In this document: positions 16,702 to 25,871 of the stretch, in pieces | How positions within the stretch are numbered: the stretch's first letter is position 1 | How the letters are laid out: each line of letters begins with the position of its first letter | Source of the DNA: Rhizobiales bacterium Ga0077524 | GTDB taxonomy: Bacteria; Pseudomonadota; Alphaproteobacteria; Rhizobiales; Hyphomicrobiaceae | Reading direction: 5' to 3' | DNA: 36,083 nucleotides | Assembly (NCBI GenBank): GCA_001464755.1 | Contig: LNDR01000394.1 | Span: 1 to 36,083, forward strand | Notes under the pieces: model-generated | Database searches by the model: none | What the model saw: the letters and a program-made list of their open reading frames with translations, nothing else | Told to the model about the DNA's origin: nothing | Translations under genes and position numbers: made by a program

Positions 16702-17661
16702 ATGAGAACCGGCAGCAACCCGCCGCAGCTTCCGTCCCCGCGCATTCCCGCGCTCGGCATCGGCGCCGGTGCATTGGCGGTGATCGCCCTCCTCGTGCTG
16801 TCCATCCTTTGGATGGGCATCTATCGCATCGACGCTGGCCATGTCGGCATCGTCAAGCGCTTCGGCAACGTTATCAACGTCGTCGACCCTGGCCTTCACG
16901 TGAAGATCCCATACGCCGACACGGTCGAGGAGATGGAGGTCCGTGAGCGGGCCTACTCGGTGGAGCTTGCCGCCGCCTCCCAGGACCCGCTCGAGCTTCC
17001 GATCACTGTCACGGTCAACTGGCTCGTCAAGCGCACCAACGTCCAGGACCTCTATATCCAGTTCGGCTCGCTCGACCAGTTCGAGAAGCGGATCATTCAG
17101 CCGCGCCTGAACGATGTCGTGAAGGGCGTCACCAGCGGCTACATCGTCAACGATCTTCTGCGCAAACGCGGCGAATATCGCGACAAATCACAGCAGGCCT
17201 TCGCCGATCGGATGCCGGACGATATCCAGATCACGGGCTTCTCGATCGTCAACATCGGCTTCCCACCCGAGTACACCAAGGCCATCCGCGACAAGCAGGT
17301 GGCGCGAGAGCAGGCCGAGACCGAGCGCTTCGTTCTCGAGCGCCAGAAATTGACCACCACGCAGGTCACGCAGACCGCCATGGCGCAGCGTGACGCCGAC
17401 AAGGCCCGCGCCGATGGTCGCGCCTACGAGATCAAGGTGCAGGGCGACGCACAAGCCGAGGCGGTTCGCGTGCTGGGCCAAGCGCTGACAAGCAACCCGC
17501 TCGTGGTCGAGTACCGCAAGATCGAGAAGTGGCACGGCACCTTCCCGACGACTTTCATGGGCGGCGAGCAGGGCGTCAACACGCTGTGGTCGCTGCCGGG
17601 TGGCGGTCCGGCGCCAGCTGCAAGGGGTAGCCAGACTATCAATACGCGGCCTCAACAGTAG
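16702..17661 (+). CDS. SPFH/Band 7 (prohibitin family) membrane protein
   Basis: N-terminal TM then YRIDAGHVGIVKRFGNVINVVDPGLHVKIPYADTVEEMEVRERAYSVE…QDPLELPITVTVNWLV; C-terminal coiled-coil region. Confidence 0.85.
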   Translation: MRTGSNPPQLPSPRIPALGIGAGALAVIALLVLSILWMGIYRIDAGHVGIVKRFGNVINVVDPGLHVKIPYADTVEEMEVRERAYSVELAAASQDPLELPITVTVNWLVKRTNVQDLYIQFGSLDQFEKRIIQPRLNDVVKGVTSGYIVNDLLRKRGEYRDKSQQAFADRMPDDIQITGFSIVNIGFPPEYTKAIRDKQVAREQAETERFVLERQKLTTTQVTQTAMAQRDADKARADGRAYEIKVQGDAQAEAVRVLGQALTSNPLVVEYRKIEKWHGTFPTTFMGGEQGVNTLWSLPGGGPAPAARGSQTINTRPQQ

Positions 17662-17680
17662 GCTTTGGCATCGCTGGCGA

Positions 17681-18607
17681 TCAGAACTCGAATACCTCAC
17701 GGGCAACCCGAAAGGTGTTGGCATACCCCTTGACGCTCGCCTCGATAGGGACGGCGTAGCCGCCTCCGATCGCGATCGATACGGGGATGCCGCGGCGCCG
17801 GCACATCTGGAAGACCATGCGGTCGCGCTCGGCCAGACCTTCGTGCGTCAGCGCCAGCCGGCCGAGCTTGTCCTCCCTCAGGGGATCGGCGCCCGACAGA
17901 TAGAGCAGCAGATCGGGGCGGTGCGCCTCGATGGCTGGCAACACGTCGGCCAACGCGTCGAGATAGGCGCGATCGTCGGTGCCGTCGGGAAGCTCGATAT
18001 CGATGTCTCCCGGCACGCGCCTGAACGGGAAATTGCGCTCGCCCTGGATGCCGACCACGAGCATGCCAGCTTGCCCACTGAGGATGGCGGCATTGCCATC
18101 GCCTTGGTGGACGTCGAGGTCGACGATGGCGATGCGCTGACAGGCGCCTTCTTCCAGCATGGTCAGCGCCGCGACAGCGAGATCGTTGAAAACGCAGAAG
18201 CCGGAGCCGAAGTCGCGATGCGCATGATGCGTGCCGCCGGCGAGTTGGCCGGAGATGCCATGCCCCAGAGCTTCGCGCGCGGCGGCGAGTGATCCACCGA
18301 CGGTCGCACGCGAGCGTCGAACGAGCGCAGGGCTCCAGGGCAAGCCGATCCGCCGCACGATGTCCGGCGAGAGCGTCCCGTCGAGCACGGCAGCCACATA
18401 CTCGGCCGAATGCGCGCGCGTCAGATCCTCGACGGTGGCCACGGGCGACGGCGTCAGGCTCTCGGGTGGCAGGATCGCCTCACACTCGATCATCTCGCGA
18501 AGGAGCCGATACTTCACCGCCGGAAAACGATGGCCGGGCGGGACCGGCATCTCCTCGACGTCGGGAAAGAAGAAGCGCACGGCACTTGCCTGATCTGTAT
18601 CGGCCAC
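17681..18607 (-). CDS. histone deacetylase family protein (class IV/HDAC11-like)
   Basis: GGTHHAHRDFGSGFCVFNDLAVAA, IVDLDVHQGDGNAAIL, DLLLYLSGADPLREDKLGRLALTHEGL, IPVSIAIGGGYA. Confidence 0.9.
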   Translation of the reverse strand: MADTDQASAVRFFFPDVEEMPVPPGHRFPAVKYRLLREMIECEAILPPESLTPSPVATVEDLTRAHSAEYVAAVLDGTLSPDIVRRIGLPWSPALVRRSRATVGGSLAAAREALGHGISGQLAGGTHHAHRDFGSGFCVFNDLAVAALTMLEEGACQRIAIVDLDVHQGDGNAAILSGQAGMLVVGIQGERNFPFRRVPGDIDIELPDGTDDRAYLDALADVLPAIEAHRPDLLLYLSGADPLREDKLGRLALTHEGLAERDRMVFQMCRRRGIPVSIAIGGGYAVPIEASVKGYANTFRVAREVFEF

Positions 18608-18646
18608 AGGGCTCGGCGCCCGCTGAAGATCACATTATCCGCCTCG

Positions 18647-19129
18647 TCAGCTCTCGCCACGCTTCAGACAGCGCGGCTCGGGATCGCACGTGCACCCGTA
18701 GACGCAATCGACCGTGCGGCGCCCGCACTGCTCGGCCTTGGCCGCGTATCCGACGCCATAGGTCAACGTTCTGCCCTTGCACGTGCAAAGCGTCGTGCAT
18801 ACCCCTGCAACGAAGCCGCCGCCGCGTGGCGGACTGGCCGGCGAGGACTCGAGCGAGCCACCAATGCAGCGATCCGCGACGCATGGCCCGGGACAAGGCG
18901 TGCGGGAAATCTCGACCGACTGGCATCGGCCGATACAGCGGCTCTGCTTCACGACCAGGGAATTGCCGGAACAGTAGGCTCGGGTCTGGCCGAAGTCGCG
19001 GCATTGGCTGTCCGAGGTGCAGGGTTGGGCGAAAGCCGGCTGCCCGGCTGCAATGTGGCCGAAAACGAGGAGCAGCACCGCCAGACCGCGCGCGGGAACC
19101 CAAAGGGCACGCCAAATCCAGGCGATCAT
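18647..19129 (-). CDS. secreted cysteine-rich hypothetical protein (16 Cys in mature region)
   Basis: Signal peptide MIAWIWRALWVPARGLAVLLLVFGHIAAGQPAFA followed by regularly spaced cysteines (QPCTSDSQC…YC…RC…RC…PCPGPC…RC…VCTTLCTC…QC…DCVYGCTC…RC). Confidence 0.65.
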   Translation of the reverse strand: MIAWIWRALWVPARGLAVLLLVFGHIAAGQPAFAQPCTSDSQCRDFGQTRAYCSGNSLVVKQSRCIGRCQSVEISRTPCPGPCVADRCIGGSLESSPASPPRGGGFVAGVCTTLCTCKGRTLTYGVGYAAKAEQCGRRTVDCVYGCTCDPEPRCLKRGES

Positions 19130-19318
19130 TAAGTAGGGACGCATCACGCACCATGCTTTCGGGTCACCGACGCCATTGCCCATTCTCGCACCGTCGTGCT
19201 CACCCCATATATAGGGCAAGCTACTCGATTTCACGGGTCAGCCCTGCGGCTCGGCCATGCGGGACGTGGAGGTGTGGTAAACGCTCATGATCGAGACATC
19301 TTGGGGGGCTTGGCGACA

Positions 19319-19804
19319 ATGACTGGAAAAACTGGCACGACCACTGCGGCCGCACTCACGCTTGCGCTAGGGCTATCGCTTGCGCCGCCAGCAGCCGCGC
19401 AGCCGACGGTCGAGATCGGCGTGCTAGAGTGCTCAGTCGAGGGCGGGACCGGGTTCGTCATCGGCTCGTCGAAGCGGCTCGATTGTCTGTTTCGGAACGG
19501 CGATCGGCGCGAGCCCTATTGGGGCCGGATCAACAAATTCGGGATCGATCTCGGCACCACGGGTGGCGGCGTCATCGCCTGGGCCGTGTTTGCGCCGGCA
19601 CGTGGCGATTTGGAGCCGGGAGCACTGGCAGGAACCTATGCCGGCGTCTCGGGTGAAGCGACGATCGGTGTCGGGCTCGGCGCGAACGCCCTTCTTGGCG
19701 GATCGAGACGCAGCATTGCGTTGCAGCCGCTCTCGGTCGGCGCTCAGCATGGCCTCAATCTCGCCGTGGGTGTTGCCGCGCTGACCCTCGAGCGGGCCGA
19801 CTGA
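19319..19804 (+). CDS. DUF992 domain-containing secreted protein
   Basis: Signal peptide plus VEIGVLECSVEGGTGFVIGSSKRLDCLFRNGDRREPYWGRINKFGIDLGTTGGGVIAWAVFAP…GANALLGGSRRSIALQPLSV. Confidence 0.85.
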   Translation: MTGKTGTTTAAALTLALGLSLAPPAAAQPTVEIGVLECSVEGGTGFVIGSSKRLDCLFRNGDRREPYWGRINKFGIDLGTTGGGVIAWAVFAPARGDLEPGALAGTYAGVSGEATIGVGLGANALLGGSRRSIALQPLSVGAQHGLNLAVGVAALTLERAD

Positions 19805-19809
19805 GGGCC

Positions 19810-20463
19810 TTACGCGACCGAGCCGAAGTATGCCTCGAATGGAATCAACTCGGTGGCTGCATCGGTATAGACGGGCAGGTGCCACGGCAGGCTTTCGACG
19901 CGCGTCAGCCATCGTGACAAGGCGGGCCACGCACCGGGATCGAGGCCGATTTCTCCGGCGAGGCGCGTATAGGGGTAGAGCGCGAGATCGGCGATGGTCG
20001 GCACCGCATCTGCGATCCAGTCTTGGGTCGCCAACCGGTCGTCGAGAACGCCGAGGACGAAGCGCGCTTTCTGCGTGAGTTCGGCTATGCGGTCGGTCTG
20101 TACTGCTGGATCGGGCGCAAAACGCATCAGGTAGCGCAGGACGGCGAGCGCTGGCTCGTGGCTGTACTGCTCGAAGAACATCCAGCGCAGCACCTCGGCT
20201 TGGCGCCGACGATCGGTAGGCCAAAGGCCCGTACCCTCGGCGAAATGAAACAGCAGCGCGCCCGAGTCACTGAGCACGTCCCCGTCCTCGAAGCGAACGG
20301 CCGGCACCTTGCCCATCGGATTGAGTGCCAGGAACCGCGGATCGCGTGGCTGGCCCCGATCCTGGCGCACGTCGACCCGGCGGAAGGGAATGTCGCGCGC
20401 GTGCAGGATGGTCTGCACCTTGTGCACATTGCCGGAGTCGAGATTGCCGAAGAGGGTAAGCAT
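19810..20463 (-). CDS. glutathione S-transferase family protein
   Basis: MLTLFGNLDSGNVHKVQTILHARDIPFRRVDVRQDRGQPRDPRFLALNPMGKVPAVRFEDGDVLSDSGALLFHFAEG…IADLALYPYTRLA. Confidence 0.85.
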   Translation of the reverse strand: MLTLFGNLDSGNVHKVQTILHARDIPFRRVDVRQDRGQPRDPRFLALNPMGKVPAVRFEDGDVLSDSGALLFHFAEGTGLWPTDRRRQAEVLRWMFFEQYSHEPALAVLRYLMRFAPDPAVQTDRIAELTQKARFVLGVLDDRLATQDWIADAVPTIADLALYPYTRLAGEIGLDPGAWPALSRWLTRVESLPWHLPVYTDAATELIPFEAYFGSVA

Positions 20464-20476
20464 GATACCTCCGCAG

Positions 20477-21646
20477 CTAGATCTCCAGCCGCTCCCGGAT
20501 CGCCGAGAACATCTTGGCGCGGCGCTCCATGCCGATGCCGGGCGTGTCGTGCGGACGCGTGAAGCCATCGACGATCGCGATGTCGTCGGCAAAGCCGCCG
20601 TAGGGCTGGAACACACCGGGATAGCTCTCGGTGCCGCCGAGTTGCAAGCCCGCTGCCATGTTGAGCCCGAGCTGATGGCCGCCATGCGGTACCGTCCGCC
20701 GCCGCGACCAGCCCATAGCCTCGCTCGCGTCGAGAATGCGCAAGGTCTCCGTCAGGCCGTAGTCCAGCGACGGGTCGGGCTGCAGCCAATCCTTGTGCGG
20801 GCGCAGGCCGCCATGACGAAGTAGGTTCTTGAAATCTTGCAATGAGAAAAGGTTCTCGCCCGTCGCCAGCGGAATGGCGCTCTCCTCGGCAATGACTTGA
20901 TGCGCGAGATAGTCGAGCGGATCGACCGGCTCCTCGAACCAGCACAGCCCATAGGGCTCCATCGCCTTGGCGTAGGCCAGTGCGTCGGCGAGCGAGAGCC
21001 GTCCATTGGCGTCGACGGCAAGGTTGTCGCCGCCGCCCGCGATCTCCAGTGCCCACTCGATTCGCTTCAAGTCCTCGGCGAGGGAAGCGCCGCCGATCTT
21101 CATCTTGAGCAGCTTGTAGCCGGCGGCCTTGCAGGCCTTCATCTCGTCCTGCAGTCCCTGCTTTTCCTTGCCCGGATAGTAATAGCCGCCACCGGAGTAG
21201 ACCAGCACTTGGCTATCCGCCTTGCCGCCGTTGAAGCGCTCGGAAAGGAGCTTCCACAGCGGCTTTCCCGCAATTTTGGCGACCGCGTCCCAGACCGCCA
21301 TGTCGATGGCGCCGGCGGCAACAGCGCGGTCGCCATGCCCGCCTGGCTTCTCGTTCGAGAGCATCGCCTTCGAGACGGCGAACGGATCGAGATTGTCGGA
21401 TGACTTGTCGAGCAGCGTTGACGGGTCGGCCTCGAGGATGCGCGGCGCGAGGCGCTCGCGGATGATGCCGGACTGCGCATACCGCCCGTTCGAGCAGAAA
21501 CCGTATCCGACGACCGGCTTGCCCTCGCGCACCACGTCCGTCTCGACGGCAACGACCGAGATGGTCATCTTGTCGAACGAGATGACGGCATTGCGCATCG
21601 GGCTCGGGATCGGCGCCGCGGCGTCGCGGATGCGGGTGATTTTCAT
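20477..21646 (-). CDS. enolase-superfamily (mandelate racemase/muconate lactonizing) dehydratase, D(-)-tartrate dehydratase-like
   Basis: KMKIGG (KxK), AVDANG, CWFEEPVDPLDY, ATGENLFS and TVPHGGHQLGLN catalytic-type motifs; overall resembles Bradyrhizobium D-tartrate dehydratase as recalled. Confidence 0.8.
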   Translation of the reverse strand: MKITRIRDAAAPIPSPMRNAVISFDKMTISVVAVETDVVREGKPVVGYGFCSNGRYAQSGIIRERLAPRILEADPSTLLDKSSDNLDPFAVSKAMLSNEKPGGHGDRAVAAGAIDMAVWDAVAKIAGKPLWKLLSERFNGGKADSQVLVYSGGGYYYPGKEKQGLQDEMKACKAAGYKLLKMKIGGASLAEDLKRIEWALEIAGGGDNLAVDANGRLSLADALAYAKAMEPYGLCWFEEPVDPLDYLAHQVIAEESAIPLATGENLFSLQDFKNLLRHGGLRPHKDWLQPDPSLDYGLTETLRILDASEAMGWSRRRTVPHGGHQLGLNMAAGLQLGGTESYPGVFQPYGGFADDIAIVDGFTRPHDTPGIGMERRAKMFSAIRERLEI

Positions 21647-21766
21647 TGTCTTTGACCCTTCAGTTGCCCACGCGGCAACCGGGCCGGTGGATGCAGCGCG
21701 CGGCGCCCGTGTGAGCGTGAGAGCGCTGCTTTTATCGAGCCGCGATACACGTCTCGAACAAGACTA

Positions 21767-21828
21767 GGACCGGAGCCTGCCGCCCACTCCCTCGTCCCCC
21801 GAGTTGGGCTGGTGGCAGGCTCCGGTCC
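21767..21828. other. long perfect inverted repeat (15-bp stem, 32-nt loop) in the intergenic gap between two minus-strand genes
   Basis: GGACCGGAGCCTGCC … GGCAGGCTCCGGTCC, with a partial inner stem GCCCACTC/GAGTTGGGC. Weak T-tract, so terminator or attenuator is uncertain. Confidence 0.6.
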
Positions 21829-21850
21829 CTCGCGCGCAACGAGGCACGCC

Positions 21851-23074
21851 TCACGCGCTGCGATAGAGCTTCGTAAGTGAGAACTCCCGATGACCGAGCG
21901 CCTCGGCCGCCGTCAGTCGCCCGTTTGCGGTGCGGATGATCATGTCGATCAACGCATCGCCGGCCATGTCGAGTGTCTGCTCACGGCGCAGGATGCCGGT
22001 CACGTCGACGTCGATGTGCTCCCCCATCGTGCGCAATGTCTTCGGGTTAGCCGAGATTTTGATGACAGGCACGATCGGGTTGCCGATGACGTTGCCCTGA
22101 CCAGTCGGGAAGGTGTGCACCACCCAGCCACCGGCCGCCATCAGGGTGACGCATTCGGCGGCGGCCGACGATGTGTCCATGTAGTAGAGGCCGTTGCCCT
22201 TCTGCGGCTCCTCCGCCGGGCCCAGCACGTCGATATAGCGGCATTCGCGGCCGATCTTCTCGAGATTGCCGAGCGCCTTCTCCTCGATGGAGGAGAGCCC
22301 GCCTGCGATGTTGCCCTTGGTTGGTTGGCTTTCCGACAGGTCATCGACCTTGTTGGCCTCGATCACCTCCTGCTGGTAGGCATTCCAGACCTTGTACCAC
22401 TTGTCGCCGATCTCCTTTGAGATCGCCCGCTCGCGGGCGATGTGCTCGCCGCCGGTGATCTCGCTGGTCTCGCCGAAAACGCCGGTAACGCCCTTGGGGA
22501 TCAGCTTGTCGTACATGTTGCCGACCGTCGGGCAGGAGCCGAGGCCGGTCGTGGTGTCGGATTCACCGCACTTGGTCGAAACCCAGAGTTCGTCGATAGA
22601 GCATTGCTCGCGCTTGAGCTCGGAGGCCCACTGTACGAATTCCTTGGCCTTGTAGGAGGCCTTGGCAATGATCGCGATGTCGCCGTGCCCTTCGATGCCG
22701 AAACCGACCACAGGCTTGCCGGTCTTCGCGATGCCTTGCACCACGCGATCTGTCCAGCCGTCCTCGATGCCGATCACGACCACAGCGGCGACGTTTGCAT
22801 TCGAGCCGGTGCCGATCAGCGTGCGGAAGTGCAGATCGAGATCGGCACCGAACTGCAGGCGGCCGTAGGCGTGCGGGATTGCGAGCGTGCCCTTGATGTT
22901 GTTCGCCACTGCCTCGCAGGCGGAGTTGGACAGATCGTCGAGCGGAAGGATGAGGACGTGATTTCTCACGCCCACGCGCCCGTTTTCTCGGCGCCATCCC
23001 CAGAACGACAGGTTATCGAGGCTTGTAGCCGTCGGTGCGGACTTGGCCGCCTTTTTCGCTGCTGGCTTTGCCAT
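21851..23074 (-). CDS. UxaA family lyase, large subunit (altronate dehydratase / (2R)-sulfolactate sulfo-lyase SuyB-like)
   Basis: [74 protein letters not shown]…[21 protein letters not shown]…[11 protein letters not shown]…[19 protein letters not shown]. Confidence 0.85.
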   Translation of the reverse strand: MAKPAAKKAAKSAPTATSLDNLSFWGWRRENGRVGVRNHVLILPLDDLSNSACEAVANNIKGTLAIPHAYGRLQFGADLDLHFRTLIGTGSNANVAAVVVIGIEDGWTDRVVQGIAKTGKPVVGFGIEGHGDIAIIAKASYKAKEFVQWASELKREQCSIDELWVSTKCGESDTTTGLGSCPTVGNMYDKLIPKGVTGVFGETSEITGGEHIARERAISKEIGDKWYKVWNAYQQEVIEANKVDDLSESQPTKGNIAGGLSSIEEKALGNLEKIGRECRYIDVLGPAEEPQKGNGLYYMDTSSAAAECVTLMAAGGWVVHTFPTGQGNVIGNPIVPVIKISANPKTLRTMGEHIDVDVTGILRREQTLDMAGDALIDMIIRTANGRLTAAEALGHREFSLTKLYRSA

Positions 23075-23088
23075 GGTCTCGTCTCGCC

Positions 23089-23379
23089 TCACCAGCGCTT
23101 TGTTCTGTGATTGTGGATGTGGACATGTTCGCCGGTATTGGCGCTGCCCACCATGCGGCCGACGTCGGCCCCGTACTTGATGACGGTGTCGCCTTCCTTC
23201 AGCTCGGTCAGCGCCACTTTGTGGCCAATAGGGATGTCCTGCTTGGCGGTGACGCGAATGGTGGTGTTGGTCTCGGTGATGACGCCGAGCATGTCAGTGC
23301 CGGCCTTGAGATCCTCGACCACGACGACGCCGACGTTGTCCTTGGGGCTATGCACCAGGAATTGTGGAATGTTGGACAC
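23089..23379 (-). CDS. UxaA family lyase, small subunit (SAF domain; SuyA-like)
   Basis: 96 aa: [24 protein letters not shown]…[52 protein letters not shown]. Confidence 0.85.
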   Translation of the reverse strand: MSNIPQFLVHSPKDNVGVVVVEDLKAGTDMLGVITETNTTIRVTAKQDIPIGHKVALTELKEGDTVIKYGADVGRMVGSANTGEHVHIHNHRTKRW

Positions 23380-23570
23380 GCGCTTCCTCTTCGAGGTGTT
23401 TTTTGAACCATCATGAGCCTATGCCCCCGTGACGGCGGTGGCCAGTGCGACGAAATGAGGGGAGCGGAGCAATCGGCGTGAATGGCGGACTGTAGACCGC
23501 TCCCTGGCGCGGCGACAACCGATTGCCGGAGCTTGAACGCCACGCGCGCGATCACACTTCGTTACGAGTT

Positions 23571-24533
23571 CTAACCGCCCGCCACGCCCTGCACCTGCAC
23601 ATAGAGTGCATAGACCGACGTCGACGCCGCCATGAATAGGCGGTTTCGCTTCAAGCCTCCAAAGCACAGGTTGGCGCAACGCTCGGGCAGCAGAATATGG
23701 CCGATCGCCTTGCCGTCAGGGGCGAAAATGCGAACCCCGTCGAGTGCGGGATCGCCCATTCCCCAGCCGCACCACAGGTTGCCGTCCTCGTCGCAGCGCA
23801 TGCCGTCCGGTGTGCCCGGGCCGGCGTCGATATGGACGCGCCGGTTGGCGATGCGCGTGCCGCCGTCGATCACATCCCAGGCCGTTATCAGCCGAGTGGG
23901 CGCAGCACGCGATTCCACGATGTAGAGGGTCTTCTCGTCGGGAGAGAAGCAAAGGCCATTGGGGCCTGGTACGATGTCGGTAAGCATCGTCGCCTTGCCG
24001 GTCGCGGGATCGAGACGATAGACGCACATCGGCAACTCGGGCTCGGCCTTCTCGCCCTCGTAGTTGCCGAGCAGGCCGAAGGCCGGGTCTGTGAACCAGA
24101 TCGAGCCGTCGGATTTCACCACCACATCGTTCGGCGAGTTGAGACGCTTGCCCTCGAAGCGGTCCATCAGGACGGTGATCGATCCATCGTACTCGGTGCG
24201 AGTGAGGCGCCGTCCGTGCTCGCAGGTGACGAGGCGGCCCTGCCGGTCGCGGGTGTTGCCGTTGGCCCAGTTGGAGGGTTTGCGGAACACCGACACCGCG
24301 CCGGTCTCCTCCTCCCACTTCATAATGCGGTTGTTCGGAATGTCGCTCCAGAGGAGGTAGCGGCCATCGCCAACCCACACCGGACCCTCAGCCCAGCGGA
24401 ACCCCGTCGCGATGCGCTCGACCGCGGAAAGCTTGATCCAATACTTCTCGAAGCGAGGATCGAAGGCCTGGATCGCGGGATCGGGATAGCGAGGCGCGTG
24501 GCTGCGCCAGCCGTTGGGATAAAGGTCGGTCAT
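23571..24533 (-). CDS. SMP-30/gluconolactonase/LRE family protein
   Basis: EGPVWVGDGRYLLWSDIPNNRIMKWEEETGAVSVFRKPSNWANGNTRDRQGRLVTCEHGRRLTRTEYDGSITVL…LNSPNDVVVKSDGSIWFTDPAFGLLG…. Confidence 0.9.
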   Translation of the reverse strand: MTDLYPNGWRSHAPRYPDPAIQAFDPRFEKYWIKLSAVERIATGFRWAEGPVWVGDGRYLLWSDIPNNRIMKWEEETGAVSVFRKPSNWANGNTRDRQGRLVTCEHGRRLTRTEYDGSITVLMDRFEGKRLNSPNDVVVKSDGSIWFTDPAFGLLGNYEGEKAEPELPMCVYRLDPATGKATMLTDIVPGPNGLCFSPDEKTLYIVESRAAPTRLITAWDVIDGGTRIANRRVHIDAGPGTPDGMRCDEDGNLWCGWGMGDPALDGVRIFAPDGKAIGHILLPERCANLCFGGLKRNRLFMAASTSVYALYVQVQGVAGG

Positions 24534-24629
24534 TCGAGCCTCTCGGGGCAAATGGGCATCGCCATCAGCCTGCGCCCACAATCGGCACTGTTCAAGTTGC
24601 AAGGCGCCGGGGGCCATCGGCTCTGCGCA

Positions 24630-25712
24630 TTAGGTGGGAACGTGGGGGCGCCCTGCGCGACATCTCATCAGCGGCTGGACGCGCCGACCAAACGCATCGA
24701 GGCCAATCAGGAAGTCGTCGAAGGTGAGCATGATGCCCTTGACGCCAGGCATGGTCGCAGCCTCGTCGAGCATGCGTGCGCAGTTCTCATAGGAGCCGAC
24801 GATCGTCCCCATGTTGAAGTTGATCGGCGAGGCGGATCGCGAGATGGCCGATGCCGTCGAGGTCTCTGTGAGATTGGGATCCTCGGCCGCCTTGCCGATG
24901 AGGTGGGCGAGCGCCTCGCGATCCGCGCCCCGGTTATAAAGATCCCATTTGGCGAGGGCGGCCTGGTCGGTCTCCTCGGCGATGACCATGTAGAGCATGT
25001 AGGCGCCCACATCGCGCCCGGTCTTCTCGGCGTGCGCCTTGACCCGGGCCGGCACGCCCGCAGCTTTTGTCGGCTCATTGACGCCCTCGCCGAGGCAGAA
25101 ATTGTACTCGCACCACTCGGCCGCGAACTCCATGCCGCGGTCCGACTGCCCTGCCGACACGATCTCGATGCGCCGCTTGGGTCTCGGAGACAGGACACAT
25201 TTCTCCATCTGGAAGTATTCGCCCTTGAAATCGGAAACGCCGGTCTCCCAGAGATCGCGCAGAATGCGCACGTATTCCGTGCTGTAGTCGTAGCGGGTTC
25301 CGAAATACTGGTCGCCCGGCCAAAGCCCCATCTGCGTGTACTCGGGCTTGTGCCAGCCGGAGACGATGTTGACGCCGAAGCGCCCGTCAGACACGTCGTC
25401 GATTGTCGACGTCATGCGCGCCACGATCGCAGGCGGTAGCGTGAGCACGGCGGTGGACGCAAAAAGCTTGATCCGGCTCGTCACCGACGCCAACGACGCC
25501 ATCAGCGTGAAACTTTCCAGGCCGTGATCCCAGAACTCGGTCTTGCCGCCAAAGCCATGCAGCTTGATCATCGAAAGTGCGAAATCGAAGCCATAGGCCT
25601 CGGCTTTCTGAACCACCGCCTTGTTCAGTTCGAAGCTCGGCATGTATTGAGGCGAGGTGGCCGAGATGATCCAGCCGTTGTTATTGATCGGAATGAAAAC
25701 GCCGACGTCCAT
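24630..25712 (-). CDS. LLM class flavin monooxygenase, RutA (pyrimidine monooxygenase)-like
   Basis: [100 protein letters not shown] closely resembles RutA as recalled. Confidence 0.85.
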   Translation of the reverse strand: MDVGVFIPINNNGWIISATSPQYMPSFELNKAVVQKAEAYGFDFALSMIKLHGFGGKTEFWDHGLESFTLMASLASVTSRIKLFASTAVLTLPPAIVARMTSTIDDVSDGRFGVNIVSGWHKPEYTQMGLWPGDQYFGTRYDYSTEYVRILRDLWETGVSDFKGEYFQMEKCVLSPRPKRRIEIVSAGQSDRGMEFAAEWCEYNFCLGEGVNEPTKAAGVPARVKAHAEKTGRDVGAYMLYMVIAEETDQAALAKWDLYNRGADREALAHLIGKAAEDPNLTETSTASAISRSASPINFNMGTIVGSYENCARMLDEAATMPGVKGIMLTFDDFLIGLDAFGRRVQPLMRCRAGRPHVPT

Positions 25713-25871
25713 GGGTGATCCTCTTCGCTACGCAGCCGCATCGTACCTGCAATTGCCGAGCTGATCTGCCTGCAAAATTGCTGGTTGATTCGACAAGATG
25801 ACCGATCGCGCATCACGATAGAGTAGGGTGTGCAGCGCGCGAGGGCGCCGTTACGGGAAAGGCCAAGCACC

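Noticed and set aside
23697-25439. 580-aa open frame on the + strand, longer than most real genes here
   Set aside because: It is antisense to SMP-30 and RutA-like genes with unmistakable family motifs. Its product is Arg/His/Ala/Asp-rich with no domain, a typical high-GC shadow ORF.
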